Source: Homalodisca vitripennis
Taxonomy: Eukaryota; Arthropoda; Insecta; Hemiptera; Cicadellidae
Assembly: GCF_021130785.1 (NCBI RefSeq)
Contig: NC_060213.1
Coordinates: forward strand, 102,309,501-102,373,500
Direction of reading: 5' to 3'
Length of the DNA: 64,000 nt
A program made the translations under genes and the position numbers. The notes under the pieces were generated by a model. It made no database searches, was not told where the DNA came from, and saw nothing but the letters and a program-made list of their open reading frames with translations. Shown piece by piece: positions 52,598 to 63,400 of the stretch. Position 1 is the first letter of the stretch. Every line of letters starts with the position of its first letter.

Positions 52598-55100
52598 AGG
52601 CAACATCTATTTCAATTTTGGTTTGTCAAATAAGGTTTATTATTGCGTTAATATCCATGGAAATCACTTATCATGAAATTTTTGAGATATATTCGCGTTA
52701 TTTCCCTGCATTAAATAACATTTATTTGTACAACTTTTAACCCTCCAAAACAATGGTATTTAAAATTAGAATTAAAATGATCAGTGTAAAATCAAAATTA
52801 TTGGACTATTTTTCAGTGATTATTATCAAATTAATTTAAATGTTATATTTTCAGCAGGAAATTGATTGCAAAGCCGTGGGTATCTGCTAGTGTACAATAT
52901 AACCTAATTCAAGTAGGGCCAACCTACAGACAGCAAGCTTCCCCACTCACATTACAGTGATCAATCACAGGCTCACTGGTGTCACTGCCAGAGTTACATC
53001 TATCTGTCACTGGCATGTAGACAGGCTGGTGAGTTTCTTTTTGTTTTACTTCTCTTGATATAAAGTGTCTGAATGTCGGTATGTCAATGAGTTTAAGTTC
53101 GTTATATATTAAAAATAACAATACATGTATAGTTTTAAGTACAGATAATGTTTTGAAAATAATTAAAGTAGACCTATCAGTTGTCGGTATATCAAATCAT
53201 ACATAAATAAGCTACCCCTAGGCAGACAGTCTAGAAAATTCTCTAATTTAATCATTATACATTAATTCCGTAAATTAATCAACAAAACTTCTCCATTTCA
53301 CCTCTTAGGTCAAAATAGGTACGAAATGTCACACATAGTACATTCCTATTTTTTAAAAACTATGAAAACTACTAAATTTGTATATTGTTCTGGATGTGAA
53401 CGATGAGACTTAGTAAAACCGTTACTACTTGATTATTATTTTTAATAGCGTAAAAAACCTCCTATAAAAAGTCTCATCTAATATATGCCTCATATTTCAC
53501 TAATCTAACAAAATAATATATAACGAAATCTTCATTAAGGTTATTTTAGTTATTTCATTTTGAAAGTTTTGAACGGCTACCACTTTATAGCCTAATATAC
53601 TATGTTTCTCATATTCAGTTTTTAAACCGACAACTATAGAAAAATATAGGAATTTATTAGTTTAATTTACACATTCAATTCAAATTTTAAAATGTTCCCC
53701 TAAAGAAAACAAACAGAGAGTGTTGGTTAACTAAGCAAGACGGGGATGCAACTAATATAACATGTCTGACGTATTTTCATCAAGTAAATGAATTGTTACA
53801 GAAAATTATGGAAAATACTTATATGAAACAGTACTCAATCCCTAACTTGAAGAGATAGCGCAAGTCTTTCTTAACTCTATTATTTTCTTTACTTCTTAAA
53901 ATAAAATAAAACGTCGTTAAATTTTCAATTGTGCATAAGGATATGTCAAAATTGCCAATACACTTATTACACCTATATGGGATCTACTTATTTTTTAATT
54001 GATTTAAAAAAATCTTTGAAATAAAGGTAAAGCATTGGTAAATAATGTGTGTAATTGCAATTGTTTTAGTTATTCTTTTAGTTAGTATAATACATCAGTT
54101 TTATAAAAATATTTATAAACACCATAAGATATTCCCTCAATTCATCAAATATTATGTAGTCATTCTGTCAATTAACTGTTATGATATTACCATTTAACTA
54201 GTACATAAAAAAGTTACGTGATATTGTAAGAAAGAAAAGTTTTTTTGGTAATTTTGACGAAAAGGCTAAAATATGTTTTCTCCAAAACAAAATCGCCGAT
54301 ACATTTCATCCCAGATTTTAATTATTTAATGTTCTTTAGCATGGAATAATATAATACCATAGATATCAGAATCCTGAACGGCGTAACCCATATTGTGACA
54401 CGCTCTGAAGTATGCATACGTGCTGTGGTTTGCGGAGTACCCCCCTCACGTCTGTTGTTGACGGCTGTGAGGTTGTGTTGTTTGTTTGTTGCCTATGTTA
54501 GACCACAAACTTTCACTCTAGATTTAGGAATCTTTAATGTAATTAGATTTAAAATCAACCACGAAGAATTTCAATAGAAACATTCGGTACTTTTGTATAT
54601 AACTATTGCTAAAACCCGGACTGTATTAATAGTTTGGTTAATAAAACGTGTAAATTAATTAATAAAGGAAGCTTTTTTAAAAATCTATGAATTATTTTTA
54701 CAATCATTGCCTATAGTGATACAAAATACAGATTTTACATACAGTGTAACAGTTTAGAGACATTATAGTTGACAGTCAGACATTAACAAAAAATAGAGTT
54801 AGGAGCCACCCACTTGACAAAATCCTGTACTTGTGTGGTTCTACTAGGTAAATGAAACATGTTATCTTCTTTATATTAGTTTTCAAATAAATAATATCCA
54901 TAATTAACTAGTAAAATGGTAATAGGCGCTAAATTTTAAATAAAGCAATTGATTCTAATTTCAATACTATTATTTTATTCTGTACATAGCAGGACATCCT
55001 TAAAAATTTAAATTTAATGTATATTTGCAACCAATATTAGAGTTTGTCAAGTAATATTGTAAATACCATATTGACCAATACGTACATTATCCCAGGAGGA
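52598..55100. other. Gene-free DNA
   Basis: AT-rich except for a GC-richer patch at about 52905-53060, which contains repeated cact-g and cactgg motifs in both orientations, and another at about 54360-54500. No protein was recognised. Confidence 0.45.
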
Positions 55101-55520
55101 TTCATTTCTGGCTGTTATATACCTCTTATTAGAACCCATACTGGCCCAGCAAAACCGATCTGTCGCTTACATATGTGCAACTATATCGATGTCCAGGAGC
55201 GGTCCATCACCAACCGCAAATATCGAGAATACGGGGAACAGAGTAGTTCGATAGGTCTAGTCTACTGCCGGAGATGACTGGAGATGGTGGGGTTTCTAAA
55301 TGGTCAAACTTTGCTAGCCTAGACATAAGGGTGTGCCACCCCCTGCCTGCTTTGACTCGAGTGGCTGATCCAGAGCTGGCTTAACCTTCTTTTGAAGAAA
55401 CATGACTTGAGATTAGTGCTCTAAATTATTCCTCGTTGATCTCAACAGGAGGAGACTCCTCTCCTCAACCTTACCGATCCAGAATATACGGTCACTCTCG
55501 AAGCAGGCCCTTTTACTACT
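55101..55520. other. GC-richer stretch, unidentified
   Basis: About 400 bp clearly less AT-rich than its surroundings, with a 77-codon ORF (55044-55277) overlapping its start. I could not match any frame to a known family. It may be a transposon fragment, exon remnant or SINE. Nothing else is seen to 56040. Confidence 0.3.
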
Positions 55521-56044
55521 TGGTGCAAATTCTATGTTTTTACACTATACTCTACGTTATTGGGACATAATTTGTAAAGATAACTAGAGTTTATAAAATT
55601 CGTCCTAATTATAGTATACTTCTATTTTTATAAGAATATGATAATAACGAGAGAATAAACCAAACCTAAAAGTGGATTTTTCTAAAATACGTCATGTAAT
55701 AAATGTATAAAATAATATATTCTAAAGGAAAATAAGGATATTTCAGAAACATAATTAAATTTCTGAATGTAGGCCTATGAGCTTCAATAATGTTTAACGC
55801 TAAACATTTTCTCGTTTCTTTTTAACTATGTCACATTTAGGGTTTGATAAAAATATTTAAATTTCATTGTTGACCGACATATCCACTTTAACGATTTGGT
55901 ACTAGACACAGAACCACGAAATATGTAAAATAAGAAGAATTTAATGGGAATCTACATATAAATATACAATTAGCATCGTGATTTAAAACAAGGAAATACG
56001 TTATTGAAATACTTAAACGATCTATAGAACTAGAACTAAAAAAA

Positions 56045-56546
56045 AGAACAATTTATCAGAAAACATCGAGAACAACTTTAAAAAGTGAAAAAAAACGGAA
56101 CTGGCAATCCATGAGTTATGGTCCATTTTATAAAGAAATTAAAAAAGTATTTAGAAAACATCTTGACATGAACATAACATTTTACACACCATATAAGATA
56201 AATAACCTAATTGGAAATCCTAAAGATAAAATTTTAGATGAAAATAAAAGTGCCATTTACAAAATTAACTGTGAAGATTGTGATAACATTTATATTGGCA
56301 GACAAAAAGAACCATTAAAAGAAGATTTAAGAACACGAAAGATATTATAAATATGGACAAACTGAAAAATCTTCTATTGCCAAACATGCTTTTGAAACAA
56401 ACCACACCTTTAAAAACTTTACATTATTAAAACAAGTACAAAAACAAGAAGAACTCGACGCATATGAAACATTATACATAACAAAACATAAAGATAAAAT
56501 ATTAAACAATGATTTTATACCGATTCAAAATTCACCACTCCTTTAA
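56045..56546 (+). pseudogene. Second Penelope-like element: truncated GIY-YIG endonuclease end
   Basis: The plus strand encodes the C-terminal part of a different Penelope-like protein. YGPFYKEIKKVFRKHL and FYTPYKINNLIG begin the linker. AIYKINCEDC and NIYIGRQKEPL form the GIY and YIG motifs. A one-base shift near 56333 moves the frame, after which HERYYKYGQTEKSSIAKHAF and ELDAYETLYITKHK continue to a stop at 56544-56546. In intact enzymes this domain nicks DNA to prime reverse transcription. The polymerase part is absent, so the copy is 5'-truncated, as expected for target-primed insertion. It is clearly distinct from the element at 25956-29700. Confidence 0.88.
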
Positions 56547-56665
56547 AATATAACTAAATTCTTTTTTGACTAAAACTGTTATACGTATAATAATTTTAAT
56601 TTTAACCATATAAATCTTGTTAGTTTTACTCAGCTGATATTAGTTTTTAAATTGTTGATTCACAC

Positions 56666-56692
56666 CTGATGATGGCATCTTCGATGTCGAAA
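56666..56692 (+). ncRNA. Candidate hammerhead ribozyme of the second Penelope-like element
   Basis: CTGATGA (56666-56672), one T, GGCATC pairing with GATGTC (one G-U pair) across the loop TTC, then GAAA (56689-56692). The layout matches the ribozymes at 26023-26055 and 29571-29603, but the stem sequence differs while pairing is kept. It lies about 120 bases after the endonuclease stop, near the element's 3' end. Confidence 0.7.
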
Positions 56693-56769
56693 GACCTCGT
56701 GGTAAAATTGGAGAATTGTGAGTTTTCTTTTGTAAAATAATAGAAAATTGATATTCCAATAAGAAGAGT

Positions 56770-58965
56770 TCCTCCTCCTTCATTAGAACTGACGAGTTTC
56801 ACAAACCATTACGAACTAATTTATGAGAACACAATATGTCTAAGCTGATTTCAAATGTGCTTGAAATTAGAATATATACACGAAATGGCATATAAAAATC
56901 AGAGAGCTTATTTTATTGTAGCAAATATAGTAAAAAATAATATTTTATAAGAAGGAAAAAAAAATTAAACCTTTAAATAAGTATAGTGAATTACAATATA
57001 AAAAATTCAATTTTGAATCAATGTATTTTATTAAACGAATTATAAATTTTATTAGAAATGTGATTTACATATATTTAAAAGTGTAAAATACCTGTGCAGA
57101 TTTGTCAAATTAGATCTGAACACGTCTTATCCTGCACAATCGTGTTTTTATGTCTGATATGTAATGTTTTTATAGACACACGCATTCAAATTCCCATACG
57201 AATGTGTTTATTCTGAAAATTCGTCAAGGTAGCTGTACAGGTGTTGTGTATTGGCACTGTCACTGGTAAGAATGTTTAAATAGATTAAATACCATGCGGA
57301 AAGTCGGTAGTGATACTCTGATATTAACTTGAATTTAGCATTATTTATTATAACTTAAATATTTGTATATTTCAAATAAATAATAAATAAATAACAAGGC
57401 TAGTTTTTGAGGAGGAAGTTCCTTACAATGGTAATGTGGGTGTTGGGTAAATAATCGTTAGAAATGTTTATTTTTTCTCTCATTGTAAATATACACATGT
57501 AGTACATCATTTTCATACGTCTTAGTAGTTAGAAATTACATTATAATATTTGTATTTAGCCTCAGACAAAAAATAGTGGTGCATGTAGAATAAAACTATA
57601 ATAAAAATCTTTAGAAATACGTTGAAGGATGGAATAAACTGTTAGAATTGGGATGGTCATAGGAAAAAAAATAATGACACTAGAAAAATATCAATCAATA
57701 TACAGTATACAAAATGATATGATAAATTTATAATAAATACAAACTGGTAACGTGTAGTAAATAGAATATAATTATTGTAACACATTTAAAATCAATATGA
57801 AACCACACAATCGTCTATGTTACGTGTGCTATACCCTAAACTTTACATGTGTGGTTTGCGGTTTGTGGAGATACGCCTCACACCTTCTACTAGCAACAAA
57901 GGGCGGTTTAGTAAATGTCATTTTACTAACCGTTCTGGATTTTAATAAAAATTAGTTCGTTAATATATTACATTAGGTTTTAATTATTTTAATAATACCC
58001 AACTTATCATATGGAATTACTGTACTATATTTCGCTTTTCGAACTTTCTAAATACCATAGAGACTAATAAAAAGAATAAACTTGATAATATTTTAAATAT
58101 TTTTGAACAGTTTTATAACATTAAAAATTTCCTGCATCCTTAATAGTGAAACTAAAATAAAATATACGATGGACACAAAATGTGAAATCATCAGGGTTAA
58201 ATAAATGTTATATTTGTTAGGGTCTTCCTTTTAAATGTCGTCTATTCTAAAAACTATTAGCTGTCCTAATAATATAAGTTTCTCCGTTTATTGCATAATA
58301 ATGTTCCTGATAAGAATCGATTCTAAAAGTCTACATCACAAAACATGACACGTTTTTAGAAGCTGGAAATGTTAACTGCCGCTATTTGGTTTTGAGTGAA
58401 TTGCTAACGATGACAATTTCAGGTTACAAAGAAATACTCCTAACCTAAAAGATGATTATTCTTAATGATGAATCTTTTTTATTAAAAAATATATAATGTG
58501 TCGTGTGTACTGATCAATCCACAATTTAATGAAAAGTAAAAGGTTTCTAGAACTCAAATCTTGTAACTAGCTGATATAGTGGAATCATTAATTCTCTAGT
58601 CACGCTTACTTCTAGGTCTCCACCCAAGATGTGACTACTATAAAAATAGTACATCTGAAACTTCGGGACTTCAACTATCTATTATTGAACTATAAATTTA
58701 CAGAGACGATGTTTAGATTACCATTATATAAGAAATTACTGTATACTATTTACAAAGCGTTCCTCCTGATATACTCTGCAAATTACATGCAAAGCTATAA
58801 TTATTTTCAATATTTTGAGTGGTTTAGAGTTTATTTCAAAATTTAACATGAGATGTTATCAAGTAAGGATAATTTACTGTTATTTAAGTAAAGCATAATA
58901 TTATAATGACTAACGTTGGTATCTGGCTTAAAAAACGATTAAATATATAACATATTATGTTCCAA
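56770..58965. other. Gene-free AT-rich DNA
   Basis: No gene was recognised. A patch at about 57830-57920 (gtgtggtttgcgg, cgcctcacac) resembles 54405-54470. Confidence 0.45.
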
Positions 58966-58969
58966 AAGT

Positions 58970-59170
58970 AGCTTTAGACCCTCTAATAAACGTACTATAG
59001 GAAACTGTATAGATGATAGAATAACAGATCTCTATAAGATAAATTCAAAGGAAAGATACAAGATCAAAGATAATAAGGAATTGTTAAGAAAATGTTTGTA
59101 CAAGGAACACAGGTGGAAATTTTCAGAGGCTAGAAAAGTACTTTCATGAAGGGCATTTCTCAGTTACCCT
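58970..59170 (+). repeat. Ancient diverged copy of part of the duplicated unit
   Basis: Aligns by eye with 2870-3060 of copy A. aaaatgtttgtacaaggaac and acaggtggaaattttcagag correspond to aggaacgtttgtataaagaa and acaggtaaaagtttacaaag in the same order. Confidence 0.55.
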
Positions 59171-61291
59171 GCTTTTAAGAAAAACCCTTTTACATTTCGA
59201 CCCTTTTTTTGTATTTTGCCAACGTATGTTACTTTATCATTAATTTTTTTTATTTTTTACCTTAAGGGCAGACTGTCAGTCTCAAGGCTTAAATATTTTA
59301 ATTTGTATTTATGTAGCTGTCCGCAGGATATCACGAAAATAAGATGGTCTCATTTCTACAGGTATATTAAGAGCACTGAGTAAGATTATGTTGCATATCA
59401 CTCCATGAGATTTGGCTAAGCATTATCGAATTCTTTTAAATATTTGTTAAGGGTAACCATGATGGTTACGAGAAAACATCAAAGTAAATAAATTTTTAAG
59501 CAAACCCAGTACATTCTTAATAGATTTCGGCAAGTAACATACTAGCAGTTGTGGCCAGCCATCCAAATACGTAAAATGCCATTTTATGGTTACTTGATGT
59601 GTAGTCTTTTATTATTTAAATACTTCGTATTTGAACACTACTTTAATACATAAACATTTGAATGTATCATGTTACAGAATATGTAGACAAAGTTCTCTTA
59701 CGTAGGATTTTTATTTTGCATAAAATATAATTTATACGTGTATGTGTTGTATGATGTGTAATTTTGTGTCAACGCCTTTTTTTATGATTGTCTGTCTCCC
59801 TATTTGTCTAAATGACATGAAAATGAATTGAGCTTTAGATTATAAATTTTACTTTCACCTCACCTTTAATATGATACGATAGGTGGTGTGCCGTAAGTTA
59901 CCCATTCATCAATAATTGTCACAAAATCAAAATTAGGTTTTTGTAACCATATATCTGAAGTTCTATTAAAGTTTGTTATTGATTATATATGTAGTATTAT
60001 ATGTCGGTATACTTAAGATTTGTTTGTATATAATTTGGAAATCTCGAGTGACAACAAATTAATATGAACGCTCTAACTGTATGAATGAAATTTAATATAA
60101 TGATAAGTTAATCTCACAAGGACTTTTTATGATTAGGGTATTATTTTTTAATGAGCCATTTCAGTTACCGTGGCTTTGCACAGTTTTCGCAAGTTTTGCT
60201 CCTTTGAGCACTTCTGGTACATGTGAATTATAATGTCGACACCTGTGTTTGCCTTCTTCCAACGATAAAGAAAATATGTTGTAATGTTTATTTATGGTTT
60301 CTTTTAATTTATTCCGGTCTTTTTTGTTTGTTCTAAAGCTCATTTTACCTCTTTCCCGATGAAGAATATATGTGTTTGTGTATGTGCAGAGCTCTGAGAA
60401 GCCTACTTTTGTCAAAATATAACTAAGATGGGTTTCATATCAGTCTATAAATTTATAGTTAATATTTTAGAACGTTTTATAGCTGTAATTGGTACATTTG
60501 ATCAAACGAACAGTCCATCTAAACTTTATCTAGCATAGTTCTAGTCGACTTCATCAAAAGGTGTCTTTGGAGTCAAATACTAACGTTCTTATGATTAGGA
60601 AATTTTCTAAGGTAAATTTGTATTACCTAATCGTTGAAATCTAAAACGACGTTAAGACCAAGGTTAGTTATTAGAAACTCACTATAAATGTAAGGCGATG
60701 GGAACAAAACTGAGGGTTGTTAAACAAAACCGGTTGAAAATTAATACAGTTAAAATTAAAATAAAATAAAATTTAATAGAATGCTTATACTTTCTAATCA
60801 GTTCACAATTTCCATTTATTTTCCCAAAACAAGTGTGCGCGACCAAGCGGATATCTGCGGCACTACGCGCATTATATCAATCTCACACTGACTGGACACA
60901 CATCACGCAATCTGGCCATATTGGTCAGTTTACATCCCATATTGGAGTTACTCAGTCGTACTACTGAGTGGACGCAGCACTGAATCTATACCGATTACGT
61001 AACTCTTTAAATGTAGTTTTATCTCTTAGTTTGTTTAAATGTGTTGACTTTAAAAATGCCCAAAACTTGATTAAATATTACATTGCAACTTACTTTATAT
61101 TAAATGTAATAAAATTGAAATATGAGCAAATAAACTTCCAAAGTTGATATTATTACGGTTGTCCTAGCATTTCTAACTCGATAAATCGTAACATAGTTGC
61201 TACTAAAGAGCGTGAATTGATTATCAAAATATTATAATTATTTTAAATTAACTCATGGTTGCATATAAAATACGATATAAATAATTGATTA

Positions 61292-61294
<3 letters not shown>
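59171..61294. other. Gene-free DNA
   Basis: AT-rich. The 84-codon minus ORF at 60161-60415 has no recognised domain. A CpG-richer patch at about 60835-61010 contains the inverted pair ACTCAGT/ACTGAGT and may be a promoter, exon or element fragment. Confidence 0.4.

Positions 61295-61383
<89 letters not shown>
61295..61383. repeat. (AT)n microsatellite
   Basis: About 88 bases of AT with one interruption near 61349, adjoining the SINE tail. Confidence 0.95.
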
Positions 61384-61387
<4 letters not shown>

Positions 61388-61629
61388 TTGTATAAATGGC
61401 AATTGCCTTATTTAATTTCAATAAACATTGAATCGCAAAAAGTACTTGCTCCGCCGGGAGTCGAACCCGGATCTCTCACTTGCCAGGTGAATGTGCTACC
61501 ATTACACCACACCCAAGCACATTCACCCGGCAAGTGAGAGATCCGGCTTCGACTCCCGGCGGAGCAAGTACTTTTTGCGATTCAATGTTTATTGAAATCA
61601 AATAAGGCAATTGCCATTTATACAATTTA
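61384..61629. repeat. Head-to-head SINE palindrome, 114-bp arms
   Basis: Arms 61384-61497 and 61516-61629 are inverted copies with only about three mismatches in 114 bases, separated by an 18-base spacer. Each arm contains the 3' two-thirds of a tRNA-like head and the tail aagtactttttgcgattcaa and onward. The spacer is the D-arm region of the left copy; the right copy lacks it. Single-stranded, this would fold into a long hairpin. Confidence 0.92.
61447..61513 (-). mobile_element. tRNA-derived SINE copy, minus strand
   Basis: The head resembles a tRNA from the D arm onward. The A box tggtgtaatgg and B box ggttcgactcc match Pol III promoter consensus. The loop ctggcaa would give anticodon GGC, unusual for a eukaryotic tRNA gene. 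The 5' acceptor strand does not pair with the 3' strand. It is best read as a SINE, not a functional tRNA. Confidence 0.75.
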
Positions 61630-61751
61630 ATGTAAATAAAAGTCGTTTGACAGGTATTTGTTCTTCCGATCATATGTTAGTTTGCTTATTTAAACGCATA
61701 TGTGACAGATACGGCCGCCAAATACAAAATAATTGAATCGGAAAAAGTTAG

Positions 61752-61848
61752 CGCTCTGTGGTGTAATGGTAGCACATTCACCCGGCAAGTGAGAGATCCG
61801 GGTTCGACTCCCGGCGGAGCAAGTACTTTTTGCGATTCAATGTTTATT

Positions 61849-61852
<4 letters not shown>
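61752..61852 (+). mobile_element. tRNA-derived SINE copy, plus strand
   Basis: The tRNA-like head at 61752-61821 is complete. Acceptor strands pair at six of seven positions, the D-arm A box is tggtgtaatgg, the anticodon stem ttcac/gtgag encloses ccggcaa (position 33 is C instead of U), and the T arm has ggttcgactcc. The tail aagtactttttgcgattcaa follows, then an AT microsatellite. The C at position 33 and the shared tail across copies argue for a SINE, not a working tRNA. Confidence 0.78.

Positions 61853-61884
<32 letters not shown>
61852..61884. repeat. (AT)n microsatellite
   Basis: About 32 bases of AT at the end of the SINE tail. Confidence 0.93.
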
Positions 61885-61886
<2 letters not shown>

Positions 61887-62389
61887 AATAAATGAAAATT
61901 AGTATAATAATAATATTTTAACTCAGTTATATAAGTTTCTGCGGAAGTGCTATTTTAAAACTGTTGAGGTTGAAATATATTATACGTGGGATGAGAAATT
62001 CTGTAATAAACACACACAAAAACAATTGTAAGATTTAAATTATCAAATGAAGCATGTGTTGTATTATATACTATATATTATATATTAATAATTTGAATTG
62101 AACTATTTAATTGATAATAATATATAAAGCTGTGCGATAGAATATTTATTTTATTAATTTTATTTTAAATTTTTTAGTTTATTATTTTCCTTATTATTTA
62201 AGAATGCTAACAAATTTCCCAAAAATATTATTTATATGTTTAAAGCAAAATATAGGAACAATGGAAGATGGAATTCTGAAAATAAATGCAACATAACAGA
62301 ATGTTTAATTTTACTAGGTAATTTAGAATTAAGGAATCATCTGTAATAGTAAATTTTGTCATAAAAACCACCCCCAAGAAACGCCGAGT

Positions 62390-62495
62390 TGGTGGGCTGC
62401 TTCCAAGTTCAGTATGGCTAAACGGTCACCCATTCAAGCAGCAGCCATGCATATCGTTTTACGGCAACCACCGTACCATCTAGTCTAAGTCATTG
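62390..62495 (-). other. Possible 5S-rRNA-like fragment
   Basis: On the minus strand, ctgcttgaatgggtgaccgt followed by ttagccatac resembles the internal control region of 5S rRNA (cttggatgggtgaccgc, gggaatac). The rest does not fit a full 5S gene, so it may be a 5S-derived SINE or an unrelated repeat. Confidence 0.3.
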
Positions 62496-62499
62496 GCAA

Positions 62500-63004
62500 T
62501 CATTAATATGTATTAAAGAAATGAAAGAATAATTTCTAGAACTAAAGTCTCTTAAATTTTTCATATCTTAAATTAAACAAAATCAATGAAAACAAATCTA
62601 TCAAGAAATATACTATTAACAGCTAAGTGAAAGCACAAAGCGATAAAGGTATGTCAAATAAAGGTTATGTTTGTTATTCAAATATTAAGACCCAAGTAAT
62701 AAAACAAAAAGGTTAAATGTGAAATGCCTGAAAGTAATTTTAACACATATAACCTTGAAGCATAACTACTGGTTCTTGTATTCTTATCTGACTCAATAAT
62801 AAAAAAATATCCCTCCTTTTCCCTAAATAATAAATGTATATTTTGTGCAGTAAATGATTAATATGAAGTATACATTTTTTTAAATAAAGTATAAATATAT
62901 TATTAATTGAAAATATTTTATGTGTGAGATGCCAAAAATACAAACTCTCTGCAAATAAATAAATAAAAATTAGTTTTAATATTAATAAGTTTCAATTAAA
63001 AGAT
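62500..63004. other. Gene-free AT-rich DNA
   Basis: No feature was recognised. Confidence 0.5.
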
Positions 63005-63400
63005 TTATTTTAAAGTTACAAATGTCCCCCATGGTTGCACATGACATAGAGTGAATATGAACAATTAATTACGACTGTACATCAGCTGAGAAATATTAAT
63101 TGCACAGTAATATATCAAGAGACTAAGGATTATCTTTATGGTTTGTTAACAATACTCAGGATAACAATATCAAGACATTTTTAAGGTAAGAGTCCTAATA
63201 TGACTATGGTAGGTACTATTTACTTTAGCATGTCCGATAGAAGATATCATGTCTGATGGATTAAAAAGGAATACCACCTTATTAGTGGCTCAGCCTATAC
63301 TAAATGTGGTTAACAGAAATGAATACAGTAATTGTAATTTTGATTCGTGGTAGATAAGTAAGATAAATTGAAATGTATAAATAGCACACGCGTTATAGTT
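63005..63400 (+). repeat. Ancient diverged copy of part of the duplicated unit
   Basis: Aligns by eye with 4215-4740 of copy A. Shared landmarks in order: ccatg followed by tagagtgaatat, gtttgttaa-a versus atttgttaagg, tatgactatggt versus tataactatggt, atgtccgat, tgatggatt, and taacagaaat versus taaacagaaat. From there to 64000 nothing else was recognised. Confidence 0.6.

Noticed and set aside
60161..60415. 84-codon lysine- and histidine-rich minus ORF
   Set aside because: No recognised domain, splice context or second copy. It cannot be separated from chance.
61447..61821. Functional tRNA genes
   Set aside because: The 5' acceptor is missing in two copies, position 33 is C in the third, and all share a non-tRNA tail, which fits a SINE.
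8290..61884. CRISPR-like array from the regularly seen repeats
   Set aside because: The repeats are microsatellites and large duplications; there is no short-repeat and unique-spacer pattern, and the DNA is eukaryotic.
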